This document shows positions 23,778 to 35,888 of a stretch of DNA of 64,000 bases, in pieces (position 1 is the stretch's first letter; every line of letters begins with the position of its first letter). The notes below the pieces were generated by a model. That model saw nothing but the letters and a program-made list of their open reading frames with translations, searched no databases and was not told where the DNA came from. A program made the translations under genes and the position numbers. Source of the DNA: Prochilodus magdalenae (Eukaryota; Chordata; Actinopteri; Characiformes; Prochilodontidae); contig JAMWET010000017.1 of NCBI GenBank assembly GCA_024036415.1, positions 173,143-237,142 of the forward strand, in the 5' to 3' direction.

Positions 23778-25350
23778 GTTAATTTTCCTGATTTACCTTT
23801 ATAAAGCATTGATTGTTTGGATAATAAAATTGCCTTAAATATATCATATAGGGGACAAACACAGTGATATTTGAGAAGTGAAATGAAGTTTATATGATTT
23901 ACAGAAAGTGTGCAATAATTGTCTAAACAAAAGTAGGCAGGTGCATAAATTTGGGCACCAAAAAAAAATCTTTAGTAGATCCTCCTTTCGCAAAAATAAG
24001 CCTCTAAACGCTTCCTATAGCTTCTAATGAGAGTCTGGATTGTGGCTGAAGGTATTTTAGACCATTCTTCTTTACAAAACATCTCTAGTTCATTCAGGTT
24101 TGATGGTTTCCAAGCATGGACAACTCTCTTTAAGTGACACCACAGATTTTCAATAATATTCAGGTCTGGGGACTGAGATGGCCATTCCAGAACGTTGTAC
24201 TTGTTCCTCTGCATGAATGCATTAGTGGATTTTGAGCAATGTTTAGGGTCGTTGTCTTGTTGGAAGATCCAGCCCCCGCGCAGCTTCAGCTTTGTCACTG
24301 ATTCCTGGACATTGGTCTCCAGAATCTGCTGATATTAATTGGAATCCATGCGTCCCTCAACTTTAACAAGATTCCCGGTCTTGTACTGGCCACACAGCCC
24401 CACAGCATGATGGAACCACCACCAAATTTTACTGTAGGTAGCAGGTGTTTTTCTTGGAGTGCTGTGTTCTTTTTCCTCCATGCATAATGGCCCTTGTTAT
24501 GCCCAAATAACACAGCACCTTATTCCAAAATGAAGCTGGCTTGTCCAAATGTGCTTTAGCATAGCTCAAGCGGCTCTGTTTGTGATGTGGGCGGAGAAAA
24601 GGCTTCCTCTGCATCACTCTCCCATACAGCATCTCTTTGTGTAAAGTGCGCCAAATAGTTGAACGATGCACAGTGACTCCATCAGCAGCAAGATCATGTT
24701 GTAGGTTTTATTGCTGGTCTATGGGTTGACTCTGACTGTTCTCAACATCCTTCGCTTCTGTTTATTCGAGATTTTTCTTGGTCTGCCACTTCGAGCCTTG
24801 ACTTGAACTGTGCCTGTGGTCTTTCATTTTCTCACAATGTTTCTCACAGTGGAGACCGAAAGCTGAAATCTCTGAGATAGCTTTCTGTATCCTTCCCCTA
24901 AACCATGACGCTGAACAATCTTTGTTTTCAGGTCATTTGAAAGTTGTTTTGAGACTCCCATGCTGCGACTCTTCAGAGAAGATGCAAAGAGGAGAAAAAC
25001 TTACAATTGCCCCCCTTAAACACCCTTTCTCATAATTGGAGTCACCTGTGTATGGAGGTCAAGGGTCACTCAACTTACCAAACCAAATTTGAGTTCCAAT
25101 AATTAGTTTTAAAGGTTTTGAAATCAATAAAATGACAACAGTGCCCAAATTTATGCACCTGCCTAATTTTGTTTAACCAATTATTGCACACTTTCTGTAA
25201 ATCATATAAACTTAATTTCACCTCTCAAATATCACTGTGTTTGTCCCCTATATGATATATTTAACTCAATTGTTTTATCCAAACAATCAATGCTTTGTAA
25301 AGGTAAATCAGGAAAATTAACAATGCTGCCCAAACTTTCGCACCCCACTG
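23778..25350 (-). mobile_element. Tc1-like element, family 1, copy 2
   Basis: The right terminus is complete: it ends CGCACCCCACTG, followed by TA at 25351-25352. The left terminus lacks its outer ~29 bp, so homology begins at GTTAATTTTCC. Long terminal inverted repeats of about 200 bp flank a transposase on the minus strand. One arm includes the shared stretch AAATTTGGGCACC at about 23,947-23,960. Confidence 0.88.
23972..24961 (-). pseudogene. Tc1-like transposase (DD34E), broken
   Basis: The start ATG is at 24961-24959. The C-terminal half is readable as FQQDNDPKH (second catalytic D) and NIIENLW (E). The block with the first D is gone: about 22 bp are missing between NKVL and the following glycine, compared with copy 3, which removes W-T-D-E-T. 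Frameshifts near 24,300 and 24,500, plus stops in the N-terminal half, break it further. It is catalytically dead. Confidence 0.85.
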
Positions 25351-25352
25351 TA

Positions 25353-27203
25353 TGTCTGTGTATTGTTCTCTCTAGGTATCACAGTGGCCCTTGTTTGGGC
25401 AGTGTCTGAGCTCATGGTAAGTTTTGACTTTAACCTTCTTATTCTTATATAGCTGGGAAACACGAACATGGTTGTAAGTTGATATGGATATGAGCGTCGG
25501 ACTTAAATGTAAATGAATATTTGATACAGAGGAAATTTCACAACTGCACATGTGGCATCCTATCACAGTACCATGCTGGAATGCCCCGAGTTCCTGGGAC
25601 ATTTCTTTAATATCTGTAGAAGTAGTCTGCATGCCTAGGTGCCTGGTGTTATACACCTGTAGTGACTGGAATACCTGAATTCAATTATTTGGATTGATGA
25701 GTGAATCATTTCGGCAATATAGGGTTAGTTTGCACATTTTTGGGAGTGAAATGGTTTACAAAATCACTGAGTTTCATAGCAACAATAAAAAGACACATTC
25801 ACGGCGGATGTCACAGAAGATTTCAGATATTATTCAGTTTGACACTACTGTCAAACTACCTTTAAGTATAGACTTTTCAGTATATCAAACTTCTATACTC
25901 TATGGAAAATTCACTCCACTTGCCTTTTTAAACACTCATAGCTTCATGTCTGTACACAACTTTGAAATTGCACGCTGCATTTTACACTGTTCAGGCATTT
26001 TAGACTTAATGGACCAAAGGAAGTGTTCTAAACCTACTTGTAGTATGCTTTAAATCAATAACCCATATACATATTCTTCTCTTTCATCATTCTGGCACAA
26101 GTTAAACTGTAAAAATATGTTTTCTGACAATGATACACCAACCTCCTCAGTGTCCTTGACTTGATAAATGGTGTAAAGGGGTTTTTCTTCAGCATGGAAA
26201 GAATTCCACTATCATCCACTTTAGCTGTCCTCCTTGGTCTTTTAGTCCTTTCAGTGTTGCTGAGCTCGCCAGTGCATTCCTTTCAACAGCTTTGTGAATA
26301 AAGGAAACATTCTAGAACAATGTGAATGGAACATGCTCTCTAAAACAGTGCGAATGAGGAAGGACAGTCTAGAACAATGTGAACAGATGAGAACATTCCT
26401 GAACAATATAAATGGATGAGAATGTTCTAAAAAAGTGTAAATAGAGAAGAACATCTACAAGCATGTGAATATTAAGAGAACATTAGATCCCAACAAGTAC
26501 CTACCTTAAAAGGTTTTTTGTTAATGAAAACAACGATATTAGAATAAGACATGCTGCAATGTAACAACTCTATAAATCTATCTAGGTAACTAATCTGAGT
26601 ACATTCAGTATAATGCTTCCTAAATTCCTCTTACATGGACATTTGGTTTTGAAAAATTCATAATTACCTTGTTATGCTGTTATGTGGAGGTTCTTTGAAA
26701 CTGAAAAAGATCCACCATACTTGCATATGTACTTCGCTTTAAGGAACCATCAAGTAAAGGATTACTTAAGGAAGGCAAAGGTTGTTCCTCTTTAGCAAAG
26801 AACCTTGAGTGTAAGCCAAAGATTCTCCAGGAACCTTAGAATGACACCTTATATGCCACAGACTGTAGGCACAGTAAACTTCCCAAACCACCAAGACCTA
26901 AACCAGAAGTCATAGAACCGTCATATCTGCGTGGATGGAAGGTAATATAGTTAAGCTATCATTGTCTTTCAAGTCTGTTTGTATTCAATTCTCTCTTTAA
27001 TTCTGCTTTTTGTTTTTGAAATGTGAAGCACAGCATTTCAGTAAAACGGAAGTGCTCAAATCAATTATTAAAATATTTGATAGAGCAGTTGTTTTTCTGC
27101 ATGTCAATATAGAAAACATAATGTCATAAGTGCATTGCGTTTCATGTTTTTCCACACAGTTGACTGGTTTTCGAGAATGTCTCACCATATCATATAACCA
27201 TAC
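25353..27203. other. intergenic sequence with a short minisatellite
   Basis: No gene recognised. A degenerate minisatellite lies at about 26,290-26,475. Confidence 0.55.
26290..26475. repeat. degenerate minisatellite, ~35-40 bp unit
   Basis: Units of the form GAACATTCTAGAACAATGTG with A-rich spacers recur about five times with many changes. Confidence 0.65.
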
Positions 27204-27570
27204 TCATGTAATTCCTAGCTGTAATGCACATGCATATATCTGGAATAACCACAGATGACTTATACAGCCAAAAGTGTGTGGATACCAAAACATCTCATTT
27301 CTAAAACCATGGATTTTAATATAGAGTTGGTCCTCCATTCCTAGTACAGCAGCCTCCTCACTTCTAGGAAAGATTTGCAGTAGATTGTGGGGCATGGCTA
27401 TATGGATTAGCTTCCATTCAGTCGCAAGAGCATTAGTGATGTCGGATGCTGTTGATAAGCGATAAGGCCTAGCTTGTAGTCAGTGTTCCAATTCATTCCA
27501 CAGGTGTTGGGGGTTTGGGATCTGAACAGGCTAGTGAAGTTTTTCCACACCAAAAACAGGACACTCTTTC
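27204..27570 (-). pseudogene. Tc1-like transposase C-terminal fragment (third family)
   Basis: The minus strand reads HLWNELEH, then (after a stop) LQARPYRLSTASDITNALAT and further C-terminal sequence. This is the end of a Tc1-like transposase just after its catalytic E. It differs from families 1 and 2. Flanking sequence such as CAGCCAAAAGTGTGTGGATA resembles the usual end of this common fish repeat. It is broken by stops. Confidence 0.6.
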
Positions 27571-30500
27571 TTTATAGATCTTGGGCTCTGTCATACAGAA
27601 AAAGAAAAGGATCTTTACCAAAGTGTTTCAAAAAGTTTAAAGCACACAGGTCACAAGAATATCACTGTCTGCTAAGGGGTAGAGCCCAAACTGTCTTTTA
27701 TTACTTCTCCCCCAAAATTTCCAGCAAATAGCATTGTCCTGGAATCAGACAAACTCAGATTTGTTTGTCAGATTGCCAGATGGTAAAGCAATATTCAGCT
27801 CTCTGTGAAATGCATTTGTACGGCTCCAGAGGTGGTGTTCTTTACAGCACTTTACAACCCATGGAGATTTTAAGCGTGAGTGTAAGAGAGGCCAAGGAAG
27901 CCCAGTTTATGAAGCTCCCAACAAGCAGGTCTTGTGCCGATATTGCTTACGGAAGCAGTTTGGAACACAATACTGCCTGCTTACACTTGCATGCAGTACA
28001 CACATCAGCACTAATACAGGGAACCATGTGTTTCTTGATACTTAAAGGCTGTAATTGCTTGGTTCAAAGTAATGGTACTTGCAGTTGAATTCATTAATGC
28101 TAAAATTTGAAAACGTTCACCACAACACTCAAGGATAACTCACTGAAACAAGAAATGTGTTTGGCTGCACACAAAAAATGATAGACTGAATCATATTAGA
28201 GTCTTTATCCTCAAAGGTTGTGTCAATGAAGTGTCAATTAAACCTGTCATGATGTTTTTGGCCTGTCCTCTATGCTAACATTAGTCTTTTAAAAAAGTTG
28301 TAGGATTCTAAGCTACTGCTGCGTCTACACAGCATATTTAAGAATTTATAAGACACATGTGAAATATAAATCAGACAAGAAACCATTTATAAATACATCT
28401 ATATTTTAGCTAACCCTTAACTACATTTTAAACATTAATTAAACTTCTTGCTCTCATGCAAACCAGAAAGTCAGAATAAGTTTCACAAGGATAGAATGCT
28501 CAGTATGCAACGGGGGTTAGCAATACCTTACAAAGACTGAGAGGCAAACCATGAGTATATAAGCAAACAGAGTTAATAATTAACATCAGAACTCAGGTGA
28601 TCTCAATCAAAGAAACAAGACAGGATTGGTAGGCATGGGGCATGTAACAGTGACACCATTAGATAGCGGATTCTGGGAGATGGAGTTCTGGGCATCGGAG
28701 GCAGAGGGAAAACCCGGAAGTGTGACACTTAAATGGGCCATGTAAGTTGATGTTTAATTTAAACAAGGCTGAAGCTGCCTTCTAATTTCTTATCAGCTTC
28801 TTAATTGAATGACTCGTTCCATTTAAAATGCTACAGCTTGCTGAGGCAAATGCAGCCTTCCAAATAATGCAGACACCAGAAAGTAGTGACGGAACAGAGG
28901 TGATACATATTAAAGACACATTAATAAAAGAAGCCTGTTTAATTTTAAGAAACAAAGTGGGGTTAGAAAATAGCTGGAAAAATTTCATTACTGTTTTTGC
29001 TATATATAAACTATATGAAAACTGAAGATTACTGACTTTTAATAAAAAATGTTAAAATTTAACAGCTTTAGCTGTGAGGAAGAAAACGTTTCCAAAGTCC
29101 AAAATGAGATATTTCATTAAAAAGAAAAATATACTGCAAAGCCAGAATCACTCCACGCCATGTTTCCAAGCTTTTCATTCAAGGTCCAGTGGTCCTTGGC
29201 TACAACGAGTTTGTTCCTTGTCCTCCTATTTCTCTTTTTTTTGGCAGATTATTGCTGAATGTTCTGTCTTGTAGCATATCCTTGGAACCAATATGATTGT
29301 TTCTCAAAAGCACCCCCCCCACCCAAAAAAAAAAAGACACAACATATAAAGCATTTTGAGAGAAATAAGGTATGGTCATGATTGAATAAACTATCATATG
29401 TTTTTTATTTTTGTTTTGTGTTTTTAATTTTTTAACACCACTCATGACTATTGGAAAAAACATTAGAAATCCAACAGCTACATTACATCTCAAGGTGGGA
29501 AGTCTTTTTTTTTTTTGAAAGAAACATATCAAACCATCTTGTGTCAACTGGACCTCTTCATCTTTTTTAATTATATGCTACCAAGGTTGTTAATTGCTTA
29601 AATATCATGTAGAACATTTGTTTAAAGGCATCTAATTTTAAGATACAAATTTGACACAAATTCCAGATTTGATTGGTTTAAGAAAAAAATGAAGATAAAA
29701 TACCCATTCACATTAAGTATTGATAACGAAGTGTCCTGAGATTGATTACAAAGACTATTTACCTTTTATCTTCCTTTGTAGGTTACTTTAAACTTAATCT
29801 ATAATACACTACTTGCACTTCTACAGGAAACAGAAACAGGAACCAAGAAATATTTATGTGTTCCAGTAAACTGTCTTATGCCTTCAGGACACTTAAGCTC
29901 ACACAGACAGGCTGGAATTGTCTAACATAGTGCATTCCTTTCAGAATAACTCACCCACACACACTTAGGCGCACATTCACAAAATCTCTCATACTTTTAG
30001 TATATAAAAAAGTAAAAGTGCACAGTAAAGTGCACGGTCTGTAAGTGAAAAGCACAAATATGAGGCTGTATGGAACGTTTAAAAAAATTGTTTTGAAAAT
30101 TCACACAGGTTTCAACTGGGCTTGATGTAGAAAAAATTAATCCTTTAAAAGTTTTCTTCAGTTGTGTGACTTTATGTAGTGTAATCCAGTAAAAAACCAA
30201 CCCCTAAAAAATAAGTCTTACTGAAGATATCTCCAGTCATGACCTTAACACATCTGGACCACCATTTTTGGTTCATTTATTGAGAATGGATTATGTGTGT
30301 TGGATTTGGGCTAGTGACCACTAGGCTAACATATATCCTGTCATTAAGTCTTGTGTTGGGTGTTTTACTTACCCAATGCACATTATGCCCAATATTATTT
30401 TTTCTTCTTTTCACATTTGAATGTGTTTTTGTGTGAGTAGACCATACCACCATTTGTATCACAAAAAACATTTGGACTTTAGACTTAAGTTCTTTTGCTT

Positions 30501-32892
30501 TGAATGAAGCTGAACCTCAATCATATTTATTATATGAAAACAAATGATTAAACATTCCAGTACCAAAATGTCATCAAATGTTTTTTGTTTGACTATTTTG
30601 GTAGTGACAACTGTAGCTAATTTTGAGCATACTTCAAAAAAATGCTGGCCAGCACTTCTGTGGTCACCTGCCACGCTCCTGGATATTGATGTTCCTGAAA
30701 AGTTAATAGCATGTCAGAAATGTGATCCATGCTCAACTTTACTCACTCATGGACACAATTATGAGCTGTGAGGAACATCTGATGACAGAGGATGAAGGCT
30801 TATTTTTAGCATCTGTTTTTACCATTAGCCAGCACGCCATGTCATAAGGGGTTAAAGATCAAAGGCTGATTAGTCCCAGTGATTTGTGTTGTTCCTCATA
30901 GTCATCTCATTACTGTGTTCTCCTTTCTACATCAGTAAAGTTCCTTACAAAGGCACATATCATATTCTGCAACTTGCCAACAGACTGACCCAGATTTCAG
31001 GATTACCACATTCTAATGGAATGTTCTTCATCAGGCAGATTCAAGAGACTTTACTCCACATCCAAAGCCTTCAGTGCACTGAAGTCTCAATTCAGAGTGA
31101 ACGGACTCTGTTTTACATTAGCAGTAATTCTTAATGTGGCTATTGTAGAATCTTTCTTTACTGCTACTTTTGTTCTTCTTAGCTGCTGTAAGTGATTGAA
31201 ACAGGTGAAACAGGAAGAAGTTTACTGTGGCCACACTCTAGTGAGGTACATTAAGAATTTTTTTATATAATGATCCCCCATAATGATGCCATGACAATTA
31301 ATGAAATGCACCACTTGTGATCACAGGGTCATGTAGCAGTCATCCTGAACTTTTGCCACACTATTATCTGAGCAAAAATCATCCACTGTATCTGGTATGA
31401 ACATTCATCTCAAATTATCTGATCACATATGTGGATCATTGCACTGAATAAGTTCAATCAGAGACACATTTCATACTTTTAACTGACTTGAACTTGGACT
31501 AAATTTTAGTACATTTTTGGCTTAAAACTTTAGTGAATTGAGCTCTGAATGAGCTCAACTGAGCTCAGATATATTTTTATGTATAGGAAAATTCCATTTT
31601 GTTGCTACCAAAGCAATCAATACACTACTGAAACTTTACCAAATGTTTTGGTAGTGACACTTATAGCTAGACATTTTAAGCTAGACTAACCCTAACCCTA
31701 GACTGGCTTACATTTCACAGTGCACAATTGTGAGACAACTTATTATTAGTGGCTTATGAAAATCTTAATAAACTTTAAAGATAACACGTTACTTATCCTG
31801 AAGGAAAGTGTTACCTCTAATGGAATAAACAGCCCCATGATGCAAACTAGAATTTTACACTAATAAAAAAAAAAAAGTTGCACAAAGACTTTATTAGCAT
31901 CCCAATATTTGTTGCTTATAATAAAGTTTTTACCAATTGACCATATTAATGTTGGGCCTGACCATGAGCAGATAAAAACTGACTAACTGACTAACATCAG
32001 TGGCTTAGAGCATGCTGCCAAAAAGCTGCTGTACCTCTACAGGGCTCTTAGCTCAGTTCAGTTTACTGGCAGCCAGAAAAGAAAGCTCAAAGTAACACTG
32101 TAGGAAGGAACAGACGAATAACCAGTGGTTCATGGGTTATTGCTCTCCCAAGAGGGAGATCTGTTACTTCTGTGGTTTTCTGTTAGGAATGTAAGCTGTG
32201 CTACAGCATTTTGCAGCATTTTCTCCAAACCATACTGAAAACATTTTCCACAACATTTGTGATGTGGCAAATCCCAATGAGTTAGAACACTGATTTAGGG
32301 GACTAAAAGCGATTTCTTCACAACCTATCTGATAAGGCATACAATGCATAAAACAAGTTATCACAAAGCACATTAAGTAGTGTGACGGATGGTGTGCAGA
32401 TTTGTATGGACATGCATGAAGTATGAACTTGCACACAAAATGTATTTCCTTTGAAAAACACAATTTCCATATATTCAGATGACCTCCTAAGAAAGCCTAT
32501 CTAAGCAGCCATTCTAAAACATAAATATAAACTTAATGCATTATGCTAGTTGGGGACCCTCTTTCAATAAGCGGTAGTCTAACTAAGGAGTAGAAAACTC
32601 ACTGTAAGACTGCTACATACAAGCTAAAATATATGTTAATATGTCTGTCACAAGCTTCAAATAAAACATGGAATGTCAGGTTTCAGAACTACAACGGTAA
32701 ACAGTGGTCATGTAAGTGATGGTTAACAAGTGCTAACATGCAATTCAAATCCAGAAGGTATTTGTTATTGTTTTTAAAAGCCTGAAGCTTAAATGTACTG
32801 GAACAAATGGCAGTTCAGATGCAATCTAATTATAACAACATTTTAACGGTTTCATATAAATTATTTAACGCTACACCTGCTCATTCAATATA
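27571..32892. other. intergenic sequence, no gene recognised
   Basis: About 5.3 kb with no exon, RNA gene or element I can name. Open frames are all under about 120 codons and have no domain. Confidence 0.55.
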
Positions 32893-34406
32893 CACTGCTC
32901 AAAAAAATAAAGGGAACACTTTGAAAACACATCAGATCTCAATGGTAAAAAAATCATGCAGAATATCTTTCCTCATATAGACTGGGTAATGTGTTAGGAA
33001 CAAAAGGATGCCACATCGTTTCATGGAAATGAAAATGATCACCCTACAGAGGGTTGAATTCAAAGACACCCTGAATATCAAAGCGAAAAAATGATGCAGC
33101 AGGCTCGTCCATTTAACCCAAATTCCATTGCAGCAACTCAAAATGGTACTCAGTAGTTTATATGGCCCCCACACGCTTTTATGCAACTCCTAATGAGACA
33201 ACGGATGGTGTTCTGGGATATCTCCTCCCAGATCTGGACCAGGGCATAACTGAGCTCCTGAAGAGACTGAAGTGCAACCTGGTGGCATCGGATGGACCGA
33301 AACATAATGTCCCAGAGGTGTTCTATTGGATTTAGGTCAGGCGAGCCGGTGGGCCAGTCAATGGTGTCAATTCCTTCAATCTCCAAGAACTGCCTGCATA
33401 CTTTTGCCATATGAGGCCGGGCATTGTTGTGCACCAGGAGGAACCCAGGACTCACTGCACCAGCATAGGGCCTGACAACGGGTCCAAGGATTTCATCCCG
33501 ATACCTAATAGCAGTCAGGGTGCCGTTATCTAGCCTGTAGAGGTCTGTGTGTCCTTCCAGGAATATGCCTCCCCAGACCATCACTGACCCACCACCAAAC
33601 CAGTCATGCTGAATGATGTTGCAGGCGGCATAACATTCTCCACAGCGTCTCCAGAGCCTGTCACGTCTGTCACATGTGCGCAGGTAAAATCTGCTCTCAT
33701 CTGTGAAAAGCACAAGGCGCCTGTGGCAGATCTGCCAATTTTGGTGTTCTGTGGCGAATGCCAATCGAACTCTACGGTGCTGGCCAGTGAGCACAGGGCC
33801 CACTACAGGACGTCGGGCCCTCAGGCCGCCCTCATGAGGCCTGTTTCTGATTGTTTGGTCAGACACATTCACAGCAGTAGGGCTCTGGCAGTGCTCATCT
33901 TGTTCCTCCTTGCACAAAGGAGCAGATACCGGTCCTGCTGAGAGGTTAAGGACCTTCTACAGCCTTGTCCAGCTCTCCTAGAGTAACTGCCTGTCTCCTG
34001 GAATCTCCACCGTACTCTTAAGACTGTGCTGGGAGACACAGCAAACCTTGTGGCAATGGCACATATTGATGTGCCATCCTTCAGTAGTTGGACTACCTGT
34101 GCAACCTCTGTAGGGTCCAGGTACCGCACCATGGTACTAGTGGTGACGCTGACCCAAGTCAACTGCAAAACTAGTGAAAAATCAATCAGAAAAGATGAAG
34201 GAGGACAAAATATCAATGACCTCATCCTTTTAAACCATTCCTGTTTCGGTGGGTGTCTCATTGTTGCTCCTCTACTGCACCAAAGCAGCTGAAACTGATT
34301 AATGGCTCTCCCTACTATTTAACTGACCAGATCAATATCCCTGAAGTTGAACTGAGTTGATGCTATACTCTGATTAAAAAGTTTCCATTTATTTTTTTGA
34401 GCAGTT
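32893..34406 (-). mobile_element. Tc1-like element, family 2, near-complete copy
   Basis: About 1.5 kb. The left end CACTGCTCAAAAAAATAAAG follows a TA; the right end reads TTATTTTTTTGAGCAGT before another TA at 34407-34408. The ends are imperfect inverted repeats of about 30 bp. A transposase fills the minus strand. Both termini are present, so proteins supplied in trans could in principle still recognise it. Confidence 0.92.
33150..34132 (-). pseudogene. Tc1-like transposase, family 2, frameshifted
   Basis: The chosen start is the ATG at 34132-34130 (MVRYLDPTEVAQVV), which begins the paired-like DNA-binding domain. Upstream codons belong to the element's leader. The reading frame changes between about 33,869 and 33,917. 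The catalytic core follows: FTDESRF (first D), then LLVHNNARPH and NPIEHLW (E), with 34 residues between the last two. The second catalytic aspartate is an asparagine here (codon AAC, 33428-33426). The protein ends ACGGHINY at 33150. It is inactive for two independent reasons: the frameshift and the D-to-N change. Confidence 0.9.
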
Positions 34407-34408
34407 TA

Positions 34409-35019
34409 CTAAGTTAGGATGATTTTATGGCTACTATTTTAATGCTAACCAATAAAACTATTCTTGAATTTGAGACCTCCCGCTTTGTGTTCATGTTGTG
34501 CCCACATGAACATAATGAATGCTTTCCCAATGGACCTTTGCTATTTAGTTATACAACACTGTTTAATTTTTTCACAGATTGTTTACAGAAAAGCCTCCAA
34601 CTCTTGCCACCTCAGGGCATTGTTGTTTTCTCTCTACACTATCCCATTTTAAAAGCAAAATAACAAGCAAATAGACAAAAAAGTTATTCTACCGGTCTCA
34701 AGTTAGGTAAGACATAATTTTATCTCTCACTGGTTAGCGTATGCACTAAGGCAGAGAACAATTACCTCATCATTCTTTAATTGGGATGGGATGGTTTCCA
34801 GTCAACTTTTAATGTTTGACCTGCGGAAGACATTTTTAGATAGCTTTAAAAATAAATTAAAGTGGTGTCTTGGCAACAAACTATAGTGAGATCACAATAG
34901 AGAACACCCACACACCTTCACTTTTCTGTTCTTCTACGACAATGGGTCAGCTTACATTTTTTTACAAAGTGACTTCAGCACAGATGTGTTGAAAAAATGT
35001 GGGAAAAATCAGGTTAGAG
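34409..35019. other. intergenic sequence, no gene recognised
   Basis: Short AT-rich stretch with nothing identifiable. Confidence 0.55.
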
Positions 35020-35345
35020 CATCTCGTGCTGGTTTTGTTGGTCAGCCAGCATAAAACTTTGGTGCACAAATCTGTGGTGGTGAAGCTAGTTCAAATCCAT
35101 GCTGGCCTATGCTGGCTAATGCTAGACTGGTGTTCGTTTAACTGGTCAATAAGTAAAGCAGTGGTGTTGAAGCTGGTTGACCAGCATGGTCTTTGCTGGT
35201 TTATTAGTGGATCAGCATGGTCTTATGCTGGTTAATCTGTTGAGAATCATTGTTTTTGCTGGTTTAGCTGTTGGCCAGCATGGTCTTGGCTGGTTTAGCA
35301 GTGGACCAGCAAGGTCTATGCTGGTTTACCTGTTGACAAGCAGGT
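35020..35345. repeat. minisatellite of GCTGGTTGACCAGCATGGTC-type units
   Basis: Degenerate units combining GCTGGTTTA and GACCAGCATGGTCTATGCTGG recur about nine times. Each unit contains a short CCAGC/GCTGG palindrome. This motif is common in fish genomes (general knowledge). Open frames through it are artefacts of the repeat. Confidence 0.85.
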
Positions 35346-35888
35346 TGTCTGGTTCCTGTTTTAGATTTTTCATCAAAGCTTATATTTAGATGACTGCCAG
35401 GTGTATGTAATATACTAATCAGAAACTTGTGGAGATTCGTTCATTTTCATTAAAGATTCAATTGAAGCATGCCACTAAGTCATGTCTGACTCTGCCCCTG
35501 ACCTTTCACATCTGGTGGCAAATGTCAAATCACTGCACAGCAGTGTTTGTCCTCATTTAGCAATATTCAAATTTAAACTTTTTATACACTTTATACATTA
35601 ATTCAGGTGGGATGCTGGGGACAACTTTGACTCCTCACTATGAAATATATCACCCTGTACTAAAGGGAAGAGGAGCAGGTTACAGCCTCAGTGTACCCAC
35701 CAACTAGCCATTTGGATTTCAAACCTTGATTTTTAGCTAGCTCGCTCACCACAGATATTGCTATACTAGGTAGCGTTAGATAACTTGCTTTAAATTTTTC
35801 CTACATATCATATATATTTCAGTACCCTGAATGTTGGGTATTATAGTTGGGTTTATAATTACGTTTGCATCATATGTTGAAATGTATA
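35346..35888. other. intergenic sequence, no gene recognised
   Basis: Nothing identifiable. Confidence 0.55.

Noticed and set aside
31680..31705. CCCTAACCCTA telomere-like run
   Set aside because: Only about two units; too short to be an interstitial telomere.
35000..35390. Val/Leu/Gly-rich ORFs of 70-78 codons
   Set aside because: They are translations of the GCTGGTT minisatellite.
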